Shown: piece after piece, positions 1 to 7,235 of the stretch | How the letters are laid out: each line of letters begins with the position of its first letter | How positions within the stretch are numbered: position 1 is the first letter of the stretch | Assembly (NCBI GenBank): GCA_038321775.1 | Contig: JBBQFI010000012.1 | Coordinates: forward strand, 1 to 64,000 | Length of the DNA stretch: 64,000 nucleotides | DNA from: JBBQFI01 sp038321775 | Lineage (GTDB): Bacteria; Verrucomicrobiota; Verrucomicrobiia; Chthoniobacterales; UBA10450 | Direction of reading: 5' to 3' | The notes under the pieces: model-generated | Told to the model about the DNA's origin: nothing | Databases searched by the model: none | Seen by the model: the letters and a program-made list of their open reading frames with translations, nothing else | Made by a program: the position numbers and the translations under genes

Positions 1-281
1 AGATGGGCGATTCGCTGCCCGGCCTGCAGGCCCGCCTGATGAGCCAGGCCCTGCGCAAGCTGACCGGCGCGGTCTCCCGTTCGAACACCGCGCTGGTCTT
101 CACCAACCAGCTCCGCGAGAAGATCGGCGTCATGTTCGGCAACCCGGAGGTCACGCCCGGGGGCCGCGCCCTGAAGTTCTACGCGAGCGTCCGGCTCGAC
201 ATCCGCCGGATCGAGACCATCAAGACCGGCACCGAGGCGGTCGGCAACCGAGCGCGCGTCAAGGTCGTCAAGAACAAGGTG
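1..281 (+). pseudogene. recA: RecA recombinase, internal fragment cut at both ends
   Basis: The frame open from the window edge encodes about 93 residues of the RecA core ATPase. It includes the DNA-binding L2 loop region (EKIGVMFGNPEVTPGG), the following ALKFYASVRLD strand, and the RVKVVKNKV segment. Homology stops at about base 281, where RecA normally continues with APPF and a C-terminal domain. Here the frame runs into unrelated arginine-rich residues and stops at 377. Base composition is clearly more GC-rich than the rest of the window, and the residues (VRLDIRRIETIKTG) look actinobacterial. It is therefore either foreign DNA or an assembly join, and not a working gene. Confidence 0.85.
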
Positions 282-324
282 CGGCGCGCCGCGAATCTCC
301 CTTGCAAGCCGACAACAAAATTCC

Positions 325-350
325 GGCGCGCCCGGCGGTCGCGCCCTACC
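325..350. repeat. Half copy of a terminal-inverted-repeat element
   Basis: These 26 bases (GGCGCGCCCGGCGGTCGCGC followed by CCTACC) recur exactly at 9008-9033, where they form the right arm of a 95-bp element with inverted ends. Here the left arm is missing, and the DNA just upstream is the recA fragment. The break therefore falls inside or next to a repeat, as expected for an assembly join or a repeat-mediated rearrangement. The remaining bases between 282 and 369 hold nothing else recognisable. The coxB start codon follows at 370. Confidence 0.6.
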
Positions 351-369
351 AAAAGCTTTAGCTCTCGCG

Positions 370-1314
370 ATGGATAAATTTCATCTTTTTCCTCCGCAAG
401 CGTCCACCACCGCTCAGCAGGTCGATTGGCTCTTCTTCGCGCTTACTGCTGTCAGTTTATTTTTTGTCGTCGCCATTTTTGTTCCGATCACATTCTTCGC
501 GATCAAATATCGGCGCGGTTCGAAAGCCGATCGTTCGAATGCTTCCTTCGGTTCGAACCTGCTCGAAAGCGGTTGGACGATTTTTCCAACTCTTCTCGGT
601 CTCGCCATCTTCGGTTGGGGTGCCGCGCTTTATTATCACATGGAGCGCCCGCCGAGCGACGCGTTGGAGGTCGAGGTCGTGGCCAAGCAGTGGATGTGGA
701 AACTGCAACACGCGGAAGGAAAGCGCGAGATTAACGAACTGCACATTCCGCTCGGCCGCAACGTCTCGCTTACCATGACATCGCAGGATGTGATCCACAG
801 TTTTTTCATTCCCGCTTTTCGGGTGAAACAAGATGTCGTTCCCGGGAAATACACGACCGAATGGTTTAAGGCGACGGAACTGGGCGAGTTCCATCTTTTC
901 TGCGCGGAATACTGTGGCACTCAACATTCCAACATGATCGGTCGTGTGGTCGTGATGGAGCCCATCGATTACGAACATTGGCTAACGAGCGGTGAATCCG
1001 GCGAACCGATGATGCTTTCGGGCGAACGTCTTTTTCACGAACGCGGTTGCAGCGGCTGTCACGCGGCGAATTCGCAATTTCACGCGCCGTTACTCGAAGG
1101 CGTTTACGGAAAACCGGTGCCGCTTTCCACCGGTGAAATGGTCGTGGCCGACGATCAATACATTCGCGATTCGATTCTGCTTCCGGGCAAACAAATTTCT
1201 GCCGGCTACGAAAACATCATGCCGAGTTTCGCTGGGCACATTAGCGAAGAAGAAATCATGCAGATCATCGCCTATCTGAAATCGATCGGTGATCAACCAA
1301 AACCTAACGAGTGA
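370..1314 (+). CDS. coxB: Cytochrome c oxidase subunit II with fused cytochrome c (caa3 type)
   Basis: Encodes 314 residues. Two transmembrane helices (about 20-45 and 70-90) anchor a periplasmic cupredoxin domain with the CuA site CAEYCGTQHSNM near residues 178-189. A C-terminal cytochrome c domain follows, with heme-binding RGCSGCH near 226-232 and a likely axial Met in NIMPSFAG. The protein takes electrons from the quinol/cytochrome chain through its own heme c to CuA, then to subunit I. The fused heme domain makes this a caa3-type oxidase. It is the first intact gene of the oxidase locus. coxA should follow directly but is about 0.7 kb away, behind a nuclease gene and repeats. The stop region carries one copy of the CCTAACGA word (1303-1310). 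Confidence 0.95.
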   Translation: MDKFHLFPPQASTTAQQVDWLFFALTAVSLFFVVAIFVPITFFAIKYRRGSKADRSNASFGSNLLESGWTIFPTLLGLAIFGWGAALYYHMERPPSDALEVEVVAKQWMWKLQHAEGKREINELHIPLGRNVSLTMTSQDVIHSFFIPAFRVKQDVVPGKYTTEWFKATELGEFHLFCAEYCGTQHSNMIGRVVVMEPIDYEHWLTSGESGEPMMLSGERLFHERGCSGCHAANSQFHAPLLEGVYGKPVPLSTGEMVVADDQYIRDSILLPGKQISAGYENIMPSFAGHISEEEIMQIIAYLKSIGDQPKPNE

Positions 1315-1353
1315 AAATGATGGTGCGATATACCTTTGGCGAGAAAGGCGGCC

Positions 1354-1391
1354 CCCTCATCTCAATCCTCTCCCCCGAGGTGGGGGAGAGG
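1354..1391. repeat. REP-like hairpin, copy A
   Basis: A conserved word, CCCTCATCTCAATCCTCTCC, starts at 1354. It runs into a perfect 10-bp hairpin: CCTCTCCCCC at 1367-1376, a 5-base loop, and GGGGGAGAGG at 1382-1391. The same word occurs at 1952 in the same orientation and at 1519-1539 inverted. All three copies sit around the DUF559 gene between coxB and coxA. Confidence 0.8.
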
Positions 1392-1501
1392 AAGAAACCT
1401 CAGGCCGATCTCGCGCTTTATCAAAATTCGGTGTTGTCCGGCCGATACAGCGTTAAGTTTTTTGAAGCTGTCGAGGACGATGGTGGTGCACAAAATCTTC
1501 A

Positions 1502-1539
1502 CCTCTCTCTTTCTCAAAGGGAGAGGATTAAGGTGAGGG
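1502..1539. repeat. REP-like hairpin, copy B (inverted)
   Basis: On the minus strand, 1539-1519 carries the same CCCTCACCTTAATCCTCTCC word as copies A and C. The adjoining CCTCTCTCT at 1502-1510 can pair with AGGGAGAGG to form an imperfect hairpin. The copy overlaps the 3' end of the DUF559 gene, so its last codons (…RNPSP, stop at 1528) are encoded by the repeat itself. Confidence 0.75.
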
Positions 1540-1881
1540 ATTTCTTTCGCGTTGCTCGTCGAGCGCCGTCCAAATTGTTGATAAAACTCCATCCAAATTC
1601 TCGCGCAGATCGTGATTATAAAATCGCAAGACGCGGATTCCTTGATGCGCGAGAAAATGATCGCGCAATTGATCATGTTCCTGTTTTGAAAGGAATGTGT
1701 GACCTCCACCGTCAAGCTCAACGGCGAGTCGCATTTTCGGACAATAGAAATCGAGGATGTAATTGTCGATGGGATGTTGCCTGCGGAATTTGTACTCGGC
1801 AAAGCTTCGGTTTCGAAGATGGCGCCAAAGAATGCGTTCGCACGGGGTGGAGTTTTTACGGAGGTAACGAGGGCGGCTCAT
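1528..1881 (-). CDS. DUF559 family endonuclease-like protein (Vsr/PD-(D/E)XK fold)
   Basis: Encodes 117 residues, the usual length for the DUF559 family of small very-short-patch-repair-like nucleases. Family hallmarks are visible: an N-terminal helix with LRNRSFAEYKFRRQHPI, then YILDFYCPKMRLAVELDGG near residues 41-59. There the Asp and the E-L-D-G stretch form the predicted PD-(D/E)XK metal site. VLRFYNHDLREN follows. The gene is antisense to the oxidase genes, splits coxB from coxA, and is bracketed by three copies of a hairpin repeat, one of which supplies its 3' end. DUF559 genes are often seen beside such repeats, so the ~640-bp block may move or spread as a unit. Its substrate is unknown. 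Confidence 0.85.
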   Translation of the reverse strand: MSRPRYLRKNSTPCERILWRHLRNRSFAEYKFRRQHPIDNYILDFYCPKMRLAVELDGGGHTFLSKQEHDQLRDHFLAHQGIRVLRFYNHDLRENLDGVLSTIWTALDEQRERNPSP

Positions 1882-1951
1882 TGGAAGGGGAACCTGATTG
1901 CGAAACCAAATCTGCTGAATCCCTGCCGCGCTTTCAACAAAGCTTTTTGCC

Positions 1952-1989
1952 CCCTCACCTTAATCCTCTCCCCCGATTCGGGGGAGAGG
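1952..1989. repeat. REP-like hairpin, copy C
   Basis: The word CCCTCACCTTAATCCTCTCC starts at 1952 and leads into a perfect hairpin: CCTCTCCCCC at 1965-1974, loop GATTC, and GGGGGAGAGG at 1980-1989. It is a direct repeat of copy A at 1354. Together A and C flank the inverted copy B and the DUF559 gene. Confidence 0.8.
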
Positions 1990-2038
1990 TGGGCACAGGC
2001 GACAATGTGCGATTGAGCGGGCATTGCGGTGTGGCGTT

Positions 2039-3694
2039 ATGATTAGCGCCACACAAACCGTAATTAAGACCGAAGGCGAGATGGCGCCCGTCAATTATCT
2101 CAGCGTCGATCACAGCGTGCGCTCCTGGTTGCTGACGACCGATCATAAACGCATCGGCCTTCTTTATCTCGGGACGATTCTTGTTTTTTTTCTCATCGCG
2201 AGCGTGGCGGCGGCAATGATGCGAATCGAATTACTCACGCCGCAGGGCGACCTCGTCACTTCGGAGACTTACAATAAACTCTTCACCATCCACGGCGTTT
2301 TGATGGTGTGGTTTTTTCTTATTCCATCAATCCCGGCCGTCTTGGGAAATTTCGTTCTCCCGATGATGCTCGGGGCGCGTGATGTCGCGTTTCCAAAACT
2401 CAATTTATTGAGTTGGTATCTGTTCATCACTGGCGGGGCGCTCGCGCTTTGGTCGCTCATTCACGGCGGCGTCGATACCGGTTGGACGTTCTACACGCCT
2501 TACAGCACGACCTACGCAAACTCACACGTCATCTCGATGGCCGCCGGCGTCTTCATCGCCGGTTTTTCTTCAATCGTAACCGGCATGAATTTCATGGTTA
2601 CAACGCACAAAATGCGCGCGCCCGGATTAACCTGGTTTCGGTTGCCGCTTTTTTGTTGGTCACTTTACGCGACGAGCTTGATCATGGTGCTGGCCACGCC
2701 TGTTCTTGCAATCACACTTGCGCTCATGTCGCTAGAACGTTTTTGGGGCATCGGAATTTTCGATCCGAAACTCGGCGGCGATCCAATTCTTTTTCAACAT
2801 CTCTTCTGGTTTTATTCGCATCCCGCTGTTTACATCATGATCCTGCCGGGCATGGGCGTGATCAGCGAATTGATCACCTGCTTTTCGCGCAAACGCGTTT
2901 TTGGTTACGGCTGGATCGCATGCTCGAGCATGGCCATCGCGGTGCTCGGTTTCGTGGTTTGGGGTCATCACATGTTCGTTTCGGGCCAATCGATTTATGC
3001 GGGAATGGTTTTCTCCGTTCTCAGTTTCCTCGTCGCGGTCCCTTCCGGGATCAAAGTCTTCAATTGGACCGCGACCTTGCACAAAGGGTCGATCAGCTTC
3101 CAAACGCCGATGCTTTACGCGTTTGCCTTTATCGGCCTGTTCACCATCGGCGGCCTTACCGGACTCTTTCTCGCCGCGCTCGCGGTGGATGTGCACGTGA
3201 CTGATACCTACTTTGTCGTAGCGCACTTTCACTACATCATGGTCGGCGGAATGGTCACCGCCTTCATGGGCGGTCTACATTACTGGTGGCCTAAAATCAC
3301 CGGCCGATTGTATCCGGAATTCTGGGGCAAGCTCGCTGCCATGGCGACTTTCATCGGATTTAATCTGACGTTTTTTCCGCAATTTCTGCTCGGTTATCTC
3401 GGCATGCCCAGGCGTTATCACGCGTATCCGCCCGAGTTTCAGGTCTTCCACGTTCTCTCTACCGCGGGTGCGTCGATTCTCGGTGTCGGTTATCTGTTGC
3501 CGCTCATTTATTTTCTCTGGTCGCTCAAGCACGGACGGATTGCGGGGCCAAATCCATGGCGCGCGACGGGACTCGAATGGCAAACAACTTCGCCGCCGCC
3601 CGTTCACAATTTTGAACAAACCACGATCGTGACCGGTCCTCCCTATATGTATTCGGCGGAAGAGGATCGCGATTTGCATATGGCAAATGCCTAA
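2039..3694 (+). CDS. coxA: Cytochrome c oxidase subunit I, A2-type heme-copper oxidase
   Basis: About 551 residues with some twelve transmembrane helices, carrying heme a, heme a3 and CuB. Visible ligands include the His in NKLFTIHGVLMVWFF, the CuB pair in WGHHMF and the heme pair in VAHFHYIMVGG. The D-channel segment reads YSHPAVYIMILP. It has Tyr-Ser and lacks the usual Glu of GHPEVY, which defines the A2 subtype seen in caa3 enzymes such as that of Rhodothermus. ATG at 2039 is chosen; an in-frame TTG at 2024 and ATG at 2081 are alternatives, and none has a strong ribosome site. The stop codon is the TAA inside a CCTAACGA word (3690-3697). Confidence 0.95.
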   Translation: MISATQTVIKTEGEMAPVNYLSVDHSVRSWLLTTDHKRIGLLYLGTILVFFLIASVAAAMMRIELLTPQGDLVTSETYNKLFTIHGVLMVWFFLIPSIPAVLGNFVLPMMLGARDVAFPKLNLLSWYLFITGGALALWSLIHGGVDTGWTFYTPYSTTYANSHVISMAAGVFIAGFSSIVTGMNFMVTTHKMRAPGLTWFRLPLFCWSLYATSLIMVLATPVLAITLALMSLERFWGIGIFDPKLGGDPILFQHLFWFYSHPAVYIMILPGMGVISELITCFSRKRVFGYGWIACSSMAIAVLGFVVWGHHMFVSGQSIYAGMVFSVLSFLVAVPSGIKVFNWTATLHKGSISFQTPMLYAFAFIGLFTIGGLTGLFLAALAVDVHVTDTYFVVAHFHYIMVGGMVTAFMGGLHYWWPKITGRLYPEFWGKLAAMATFIGFNLTFFPQFLLGYLGMPRRYHAYPPEFQVFHVLSTAGASILGVGYLLPLIYFLWSLKHGRIAGPNPWRATGLEWQTTSPPPVHNFEQTTIVTGPPYMYSAEEDRDLHMANA

Positions 3695-3706
3695 CGAATC
3701 AAAAAA

Positions 3707-5308
3707 ATGAACGAAGACTTGCGCACAATTCTGATTGTCGGTGCTGGTCCTGTCAGTCTCACCACGGCGTGCGAGTTGACTCGACACGGCGTGCCTTGCC
3801 GCATCATCGATAAAGCGACGGAACGTTCTCAGACCTCAAAAGCTCTCGGAGTTTTTCCACGCACGCTCGAAGTCTTCGAAATGATGGGCATCGGCGAGAA
3901 GATTCTCAGCGCCGGCTTGCGTCTGCGCGGTCTGCGCCTGCACAATCAGACGGAAGAAATTGCCCACATCGAGATCGGCTCGATCGCGAGTCCATATCCT
4001 TTCATATTTAGTCTGCCGCAATCGGAAACGGAACGGATCCTGATCGAACACTTGGAAAGCCTCGGAGTTTCTGTCGAGCGAGAGCGTGAACTTATCGGGC
4101 TGACGCAGACCGACACCGAAGTGCACGCTGTCGTCCGCGATGCGAGCGGTCGCGAAGAAACAATCGCCACGCCATGGCTTCTTGGTTGCGACGGCGCGCA
4201 TAGCGGCACACGACACCTTCTTGATCTGCAATTCGAAGGCGCGCCGTACGACGAAAGTTTTGTCCTCGCCGACGCGAAAGTGGATGCGCCGTTTTCGAAG
4301 GACGAAGTGCATCTTTATTTTTCTGAAGAAGGAATATTCGCTGTCATCGCAATCAATGCCGAATGCAGCCGTGTAATCGCGAACATTCCTTCTGAATCGC
4401 GCGATCAGAACTTGCCGGAAATGACGCTGTCGGAAATTCAGGAAATCGCCGATCGCCGCGGCCCGCCAGGAATCCGTCTAAGCGATGCGACGTGGATTTC
4501 CCGTTTTCACATTTCGCATCGCAAGGTAAGAGAGTTCCGTAAACTGCGCGTCTTTCTCGCGGGCGATTCCGCGCATATCCACAGTCCGGCCGGCGGGCAG
4601 GGGATGAACACCGGAATTCAAGACGCGTTCAACCTCGCGTGGAAACTCGCACTCGTGATGCGCGGTTCTGCGCCAGTGCAATTACTCGGCAGTTACAATA
4701 TCGAACGCGAACCTGTCGCACGTGGGGTTTTGAATCTCACCGATCGCATCACCCGCATGGCGACAATTCGAAATCCGATTCTGCAAACCGCTCGAAATAT
4801 TGTGCTGCCGATTCTTTCCGGCATCGATTTCCTCGAGGGAAAAATAGCCGATCAACTTTCGGAGTTGGCGGTGAATTACCGCAGCAGTCCGATCGTGGAA
4901 GACCACGGCGCAGGCACGCCACGCGGGGGAGATCGCGCGCCCGATGCAGAACTGCGCGACAACGATGGAAAAGCACGCCGGCTGTTTGAACTTTTCTCTG
5001 AACCGCAACATACACTTCTCCTCTTCGGTGGCGCCTCGATGAACCTCGAGTCGGAAAAATTCATGTTCGAAGCGCACGACTTGTTAGGCGATTCGATTCG
5101 CTCGTATCGAATTGTGCGTGGACACAACGTAGCTGAAGCGGCCGATTTGCTCGATCTCAGCGGGAACGTCCACGCGCTTTATCAACTGCTGAATGGTGGG
5201 ATTATACTCGTTAGGCCAGATGGTTACATTGCTTTTCGCAGCGACAGTTTCGACATCGCGCAGTTCCGTAACTACTTGGCCAAAACGTTCTGCGCCGTTC
5301 GCACCTGA
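3707..5308 (+). CDS. FAD-dependent aromatic-ring-type monooxygenase
   Basis: Encodes 533 residues of the FAD_binding_3 (PheA/TfdB-like) family. The N-terminal dinucleotide fold has IVGAGPVSL, with Ser where most relatives have Gly. A WLLGCDGAHSGTR motif lies mid-protein, and the FAD-ribityl motif is FLAGDSAHIHSPAGGQGMN. The last ~130 residues resemble the thioredoxin-like C-terminal domain of phenol hydroxylases (HTLLLFGG, ILVRPDGYIAFRS). Such enzymes hydroxylate aromatic or polyketide substrates using NAD(P)H and O2, and the substrate here is unknown. It starts 12 bases after coxA and may be co-transcribed with it. Its 3' end overlaps the convergent cytochrome-b-like gene by 37 bases. Confidence 0.85.
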   Translation: MNEDLRTILIVGAGPVSLTTACELTRHGVPCRIIDKATERSQTSKALGVFPRTLEVFEMMGIGEKILSAGLRLRGLRLHNQTEEIAHIEIGSIASPYPFIFSLPQSETERILIEHLESLGVSVERERELIGLTQTDTEVHAVVRDASGREETIATPWLLGCDGAHSGTRHLLDLQFEGAPYDESFVLADAKVDAPFSKDEVHLYFSEEGIFAVIAINAECSRVIANIPSESRDQNLPEMTLSEIQEIADRRGPPGIRLSDATWISRFHISHRKVREFRKLRVFLAGDSAHIHSPAGGQGMNTGIQDAFNLAWKLALVMRGSAPVQLLGSYNIEREPVARGVLNLTDRITRMATIRNPILQTARNIVLPILSGIDFLEGKIADQLSELAVNYRSSPIVEDHGAGTPRGGDRAPDAELRDNDGKARRLFELFSEPQHTLLLFGGASMNLESEKFMFEAHDLLGDSIRSYRIVRGHNVAEAADLLDLSGNVHALYQLLNGGIILVRPDGYIAFRSDSFDIAQFRNYLAKTFCAVRT

Positions 5309-5757
5309 GCCTGAATTCGTTTTTGCCTTCGGCTCGCGCGACCGCGCCAGATATGCAGGATGAGAAGGAGCGGAAACGCCACACCGACGATCAAATGCGT
5401 CCAGCTCGTCCATGAGCGAAATCGCTCGTTTCCGATATAGTAAAGCGCGTAACCAGTCGCAATGAGAAGCGCGACGGTTGAGATGAAAAAGATGCCGTTG
5501 AAACGATTGCGTTTCGAACGCCAGGCAAACTTCACGTGCAGCGGAAGGAGCGAACCGATGAGCAATAAAGAAACGGCCGCAAAGAGTCCATGAATTGCCA
5601 GGATTCGCGTTTGCGCGGCTGAAGAACCAAATTCGTTTTCGTCGTGGACAAAATAATGCAGCCAGATCCATATCGCGCCGGTCGCGAAAACAACGCCGAG
5701 GACGGAGTAAAGAGCGATCTTGTGGCGTCGACTGAGTCTGATGGAATCGAGGCGCAT
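5272..5757 (-). CDS. Four-helix cytochrome-b-like membrane protein (DUF4405-like), flavinylation partner
   Basis: With the ATG at 5757 the protein has 161 residues and four hydrophobic helices (about 14-36, 50-75, 85-108, 117-140). His residues lie on helices two and four (AIHGLF, PLHVKF, SWTHLIVG, ILHIWRG), the pattern of a diheme b-type cytochrome such as DUF4405 proteins. The ATG overlaps the apbE stop codon (TGATG), which implies translational coupling; an in-frame ATG at 5772 is also possible. As the last gene of the barrel / FMN-binding / ApbE operon, it is a likely conduit passing quinone-derived electrons to a periplasmic flavoprotein. The heme content and role are inferred. Confidence 0.65.
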   Translation of the reverse strand: MRLDSIRLSRRHKIALYSVLGVVFATGAIWIWLHYFVHDENEFGSSAAQTRILAIHGLFAAVSLLLIGSLLPLHVKFAWRSKRNRFNGIFFISTVALLIATGYALYYIGNERFRSWTSWTHLIVGVAFPLLLILHIWRGRASRRQKRIQAQVRTAQNVLAK

Positions 5758-6707
5758 CAGGAAGAAATCCATCGCGGCGCGCGATCGCGATCGAGAATGA
5801 TGGCGTCGGCGCGGTGGCGCGTAAGGATCGGACGGCCGCGCTCGCGCAAGGCGAATACAATTTTCGTCAACGCGTCGGCTGTCATGCAATCATCAGCCGC
5901 GACACTAATGCTTACGTCATCGATAAATGATTGCTGAGTTTGCCCATCGACTAATGCGCTGCGGACGCGTGCGCCGTGTTTTTTCCGGCTGAAGTATGTC
6001 GCAGATGTCGCCAGGGCGCGATTTTTCAAAATCACCACGCCGGCGGCGCGGCTGGGATCGAGGGGATAGCGGACGCGCACCGTTTCCTCCTGAAGACCAA
6101 ATGCGCGCAGATCGCCGCCCGCATTAATGAGCCCAGCTTCTATGCCGATCGACTTCATTGCCTCGACCGCACGATCGACCGCGAATCCCTTTGCAATTCC
6201 ACCTAGATCAATAGTGAGACGATTGCGAAAACGGACCATGCAATTTTCCTCCTCCAGAATAATGTCGCGCCAGTTTGCGTCGTCATCCTGAGCGCAGCGA
6301 AGGACCTCACGAGTTACAACGCGTGATTTATTTTGCGAGTTCCCTCGCGTTCCCTGGGGATGACCAGTGTTGGGACGCGGATGGTAACAATACGATGGGC
6401 GGGGAAGGAAATTCCACTTCCGGAGCAACCGGCCCACCGTCACGTCAAAGACACCGTTACTTTCACGCGCGAATTCTTTTGCTGCGGCTAAGACGCGCCA
6501 CGTCCATTTATCGACGGTGACCGTTCGAAAAAATGCTTCCCTGTTTAATCGCGACACATCGCTGTCGGGATCGTGAAAACTCATCAGGCGATGCACGCGC
6601 TCGATTGCAGCGAATGCCGCTTCGATTCCGCGCGCGGCCGTCGCGTCGTCGCGCGCGCGCGCCTGCACATCGACAATGGTACCGAGTAGCGGGCGCGCCC
6701 GCCGCAT
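5757..6707 (-). CDS. apbE: FAD:protein FMN transferase ApbE, with in-frame repeat insertion
   Basis: About 316 residues from ATG 6707, which is two bases past the preceding stop. ApbE links FMN to a Thr/Ser of extracytoplasmic carrier proteins. Family motifs seen are MSFHDPDSDVSRLN, DLGGIAKGFAVDRAVEAM, NAGGDLRAFG and the metal-binding CMTADALTKIVFAL. Two oddities are visible. About 27 residues near 110-140 (GHPQGTRGNSQNKS… and EVLRCAQDD) are the translation of an 83-bp palindromic repeat at 6282-6364. The usual HxxDPxTG motif is degenerate (SALVDGQTQQ). The neighbouring FMN-binding protein is the expected substrate. Activity is likely but not certain given these changes. Confidence 0.85.
   Translation of the reverse strand: MRRARPLLGTIVDVQARARDDATAARGIEAAFAAIERVHRLMSFHDPDSDVSRLNREAFFRTVTVDKWTWRVLAAAKEFARESNGVFDVTVGRLLRKWNFLPRPSYCYHPRPNTGHPQGTRGNSQNKSRVVTREVLRCAQDDDANWRDIILEEENCMVRFRNRLTIDLGGIAKGFAVDRAVEAMKSIGIEAGLINAGGDLRAFGLQEETVRVRYPLDPSRAAGVVILKNRALATSATYFSRKKHGARVRSALVDGQTQQSFIDDVSISVAADDCMTADALTKIVFALRERGRPILTRHRADAIILDRDRAPRWISS
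6282..6364. repeat. Palindromic repeat inserted in frame in apbE
   Basis: This 83-bp element has inverted ends: GTCATCCTGAGCGCAGCGAA on the left and a GGATGAC terminus on the right. A related element lies at 47179-47267 in an intergenic region, sharing GTCATCC.GAGCG.AGCGA.GGACCTCACGA. It resembles the widespread GTCATCCTGAGCGAAGCGAA-type bacterial intergenic repeats. Here it lies wholly inside apbE and leaves the reading frame open. Confidence 0.8.
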
Positions 6708-6708
6708 T

Positions 6709-7230
6709 TCAACGCAGCGCGACCTCATAGAAAGCAAGCGAACGCTTCACACCATCAGTGATGTGGCGGCAACTCAAAGTTGCGCCACTAATGTTCTTGA
6801 TGTCGTCATCGAGTTTGAGCCTGGAGTTGGCAGTTTTACCGACAAATTGTGTCCGCCATTTTTCGTTTCGAATTTCGTATCCGTAAGTTTCGCGATAAGT
6901 CATCACCTCGATCTGCTTTACGGAACCACTCGCAGTTAATCCGACCGCGTATGTAATGAAGTCGTGTTTGCCGACAACCTCGTCGACGATGAACCAACCA
7001 CCGCCGCTTACACGCCAGACTTGCTGCTCGTCGTGAAGGACGCGCACGCGACTTTTCTTTTCGATCTCGTTGTGTTGCGCAGCGGTAAGTTTCACCGGCG
7101 CCGCGAGGAAGTCCTTCCCGGGAAAAATCGCTTGCTGCGCCTGGGTCACATTCAGGTATTGCACGGCAAACGCGGATGGAGCGACTAACGCCGCAGCCGG
7201 AAGCGCGATGAAACTGAAAACCGATCTCAT
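6709..7230 (-). CDS. Exported FMN-binding domain protein (ApbE substrate)
   Basis: Encodes 173 residues. A Sec signal peptide (about 1-22, LPAAALVAPSAFA) precedes an FMN_bind-like domain. The C-terminal motif ISGATLSCRHITDGV is the S-G-A-T-x-S flavinylation signature, where the Thr would carry covalent FMN attached by the adjacent ApbE. It starts 5 bases after the barrel gene stops and ends one base before apbE starts, so all four genes form one minus-strand operon. Related proteins shuttle electrons in the periplasm. The natural electron acceptor cannot be read from the sequence. Confidence 0.8.
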   Translation of the reverse strand: MRSVFSFIALPAAALVAPSAFAVQYLNVTQAQQAIFPGKDFLAAPVKLTAAQHNEIEKKSRVRVLHDEQQVWRVSGGGWFIVDEVVGKHDFITYAVGLTASGSVKQIEVMTYRETYGYEIRNEKWRTQFVGKTANSRLKLDDDIKNISGATLSCRHITDGVKRSLAFYEVALR

Positions 7231-7235
7231 CGTCG

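Noticed and set aside
2413..3204. 263-codon + strand frame inside coxA
   Set aside because: It is a frame-shifted shadow of coxA, whose heme-ligand motifs are in the other frame.
2039..3694. Loss of the conserved Glu of GHPEVY in CoxA as a sign of an inactive oxidase
   Set aside because: YSHPAVY is the known A2-type variant, where Tyr-Ser replaces the Glu; the other ligands are intact.
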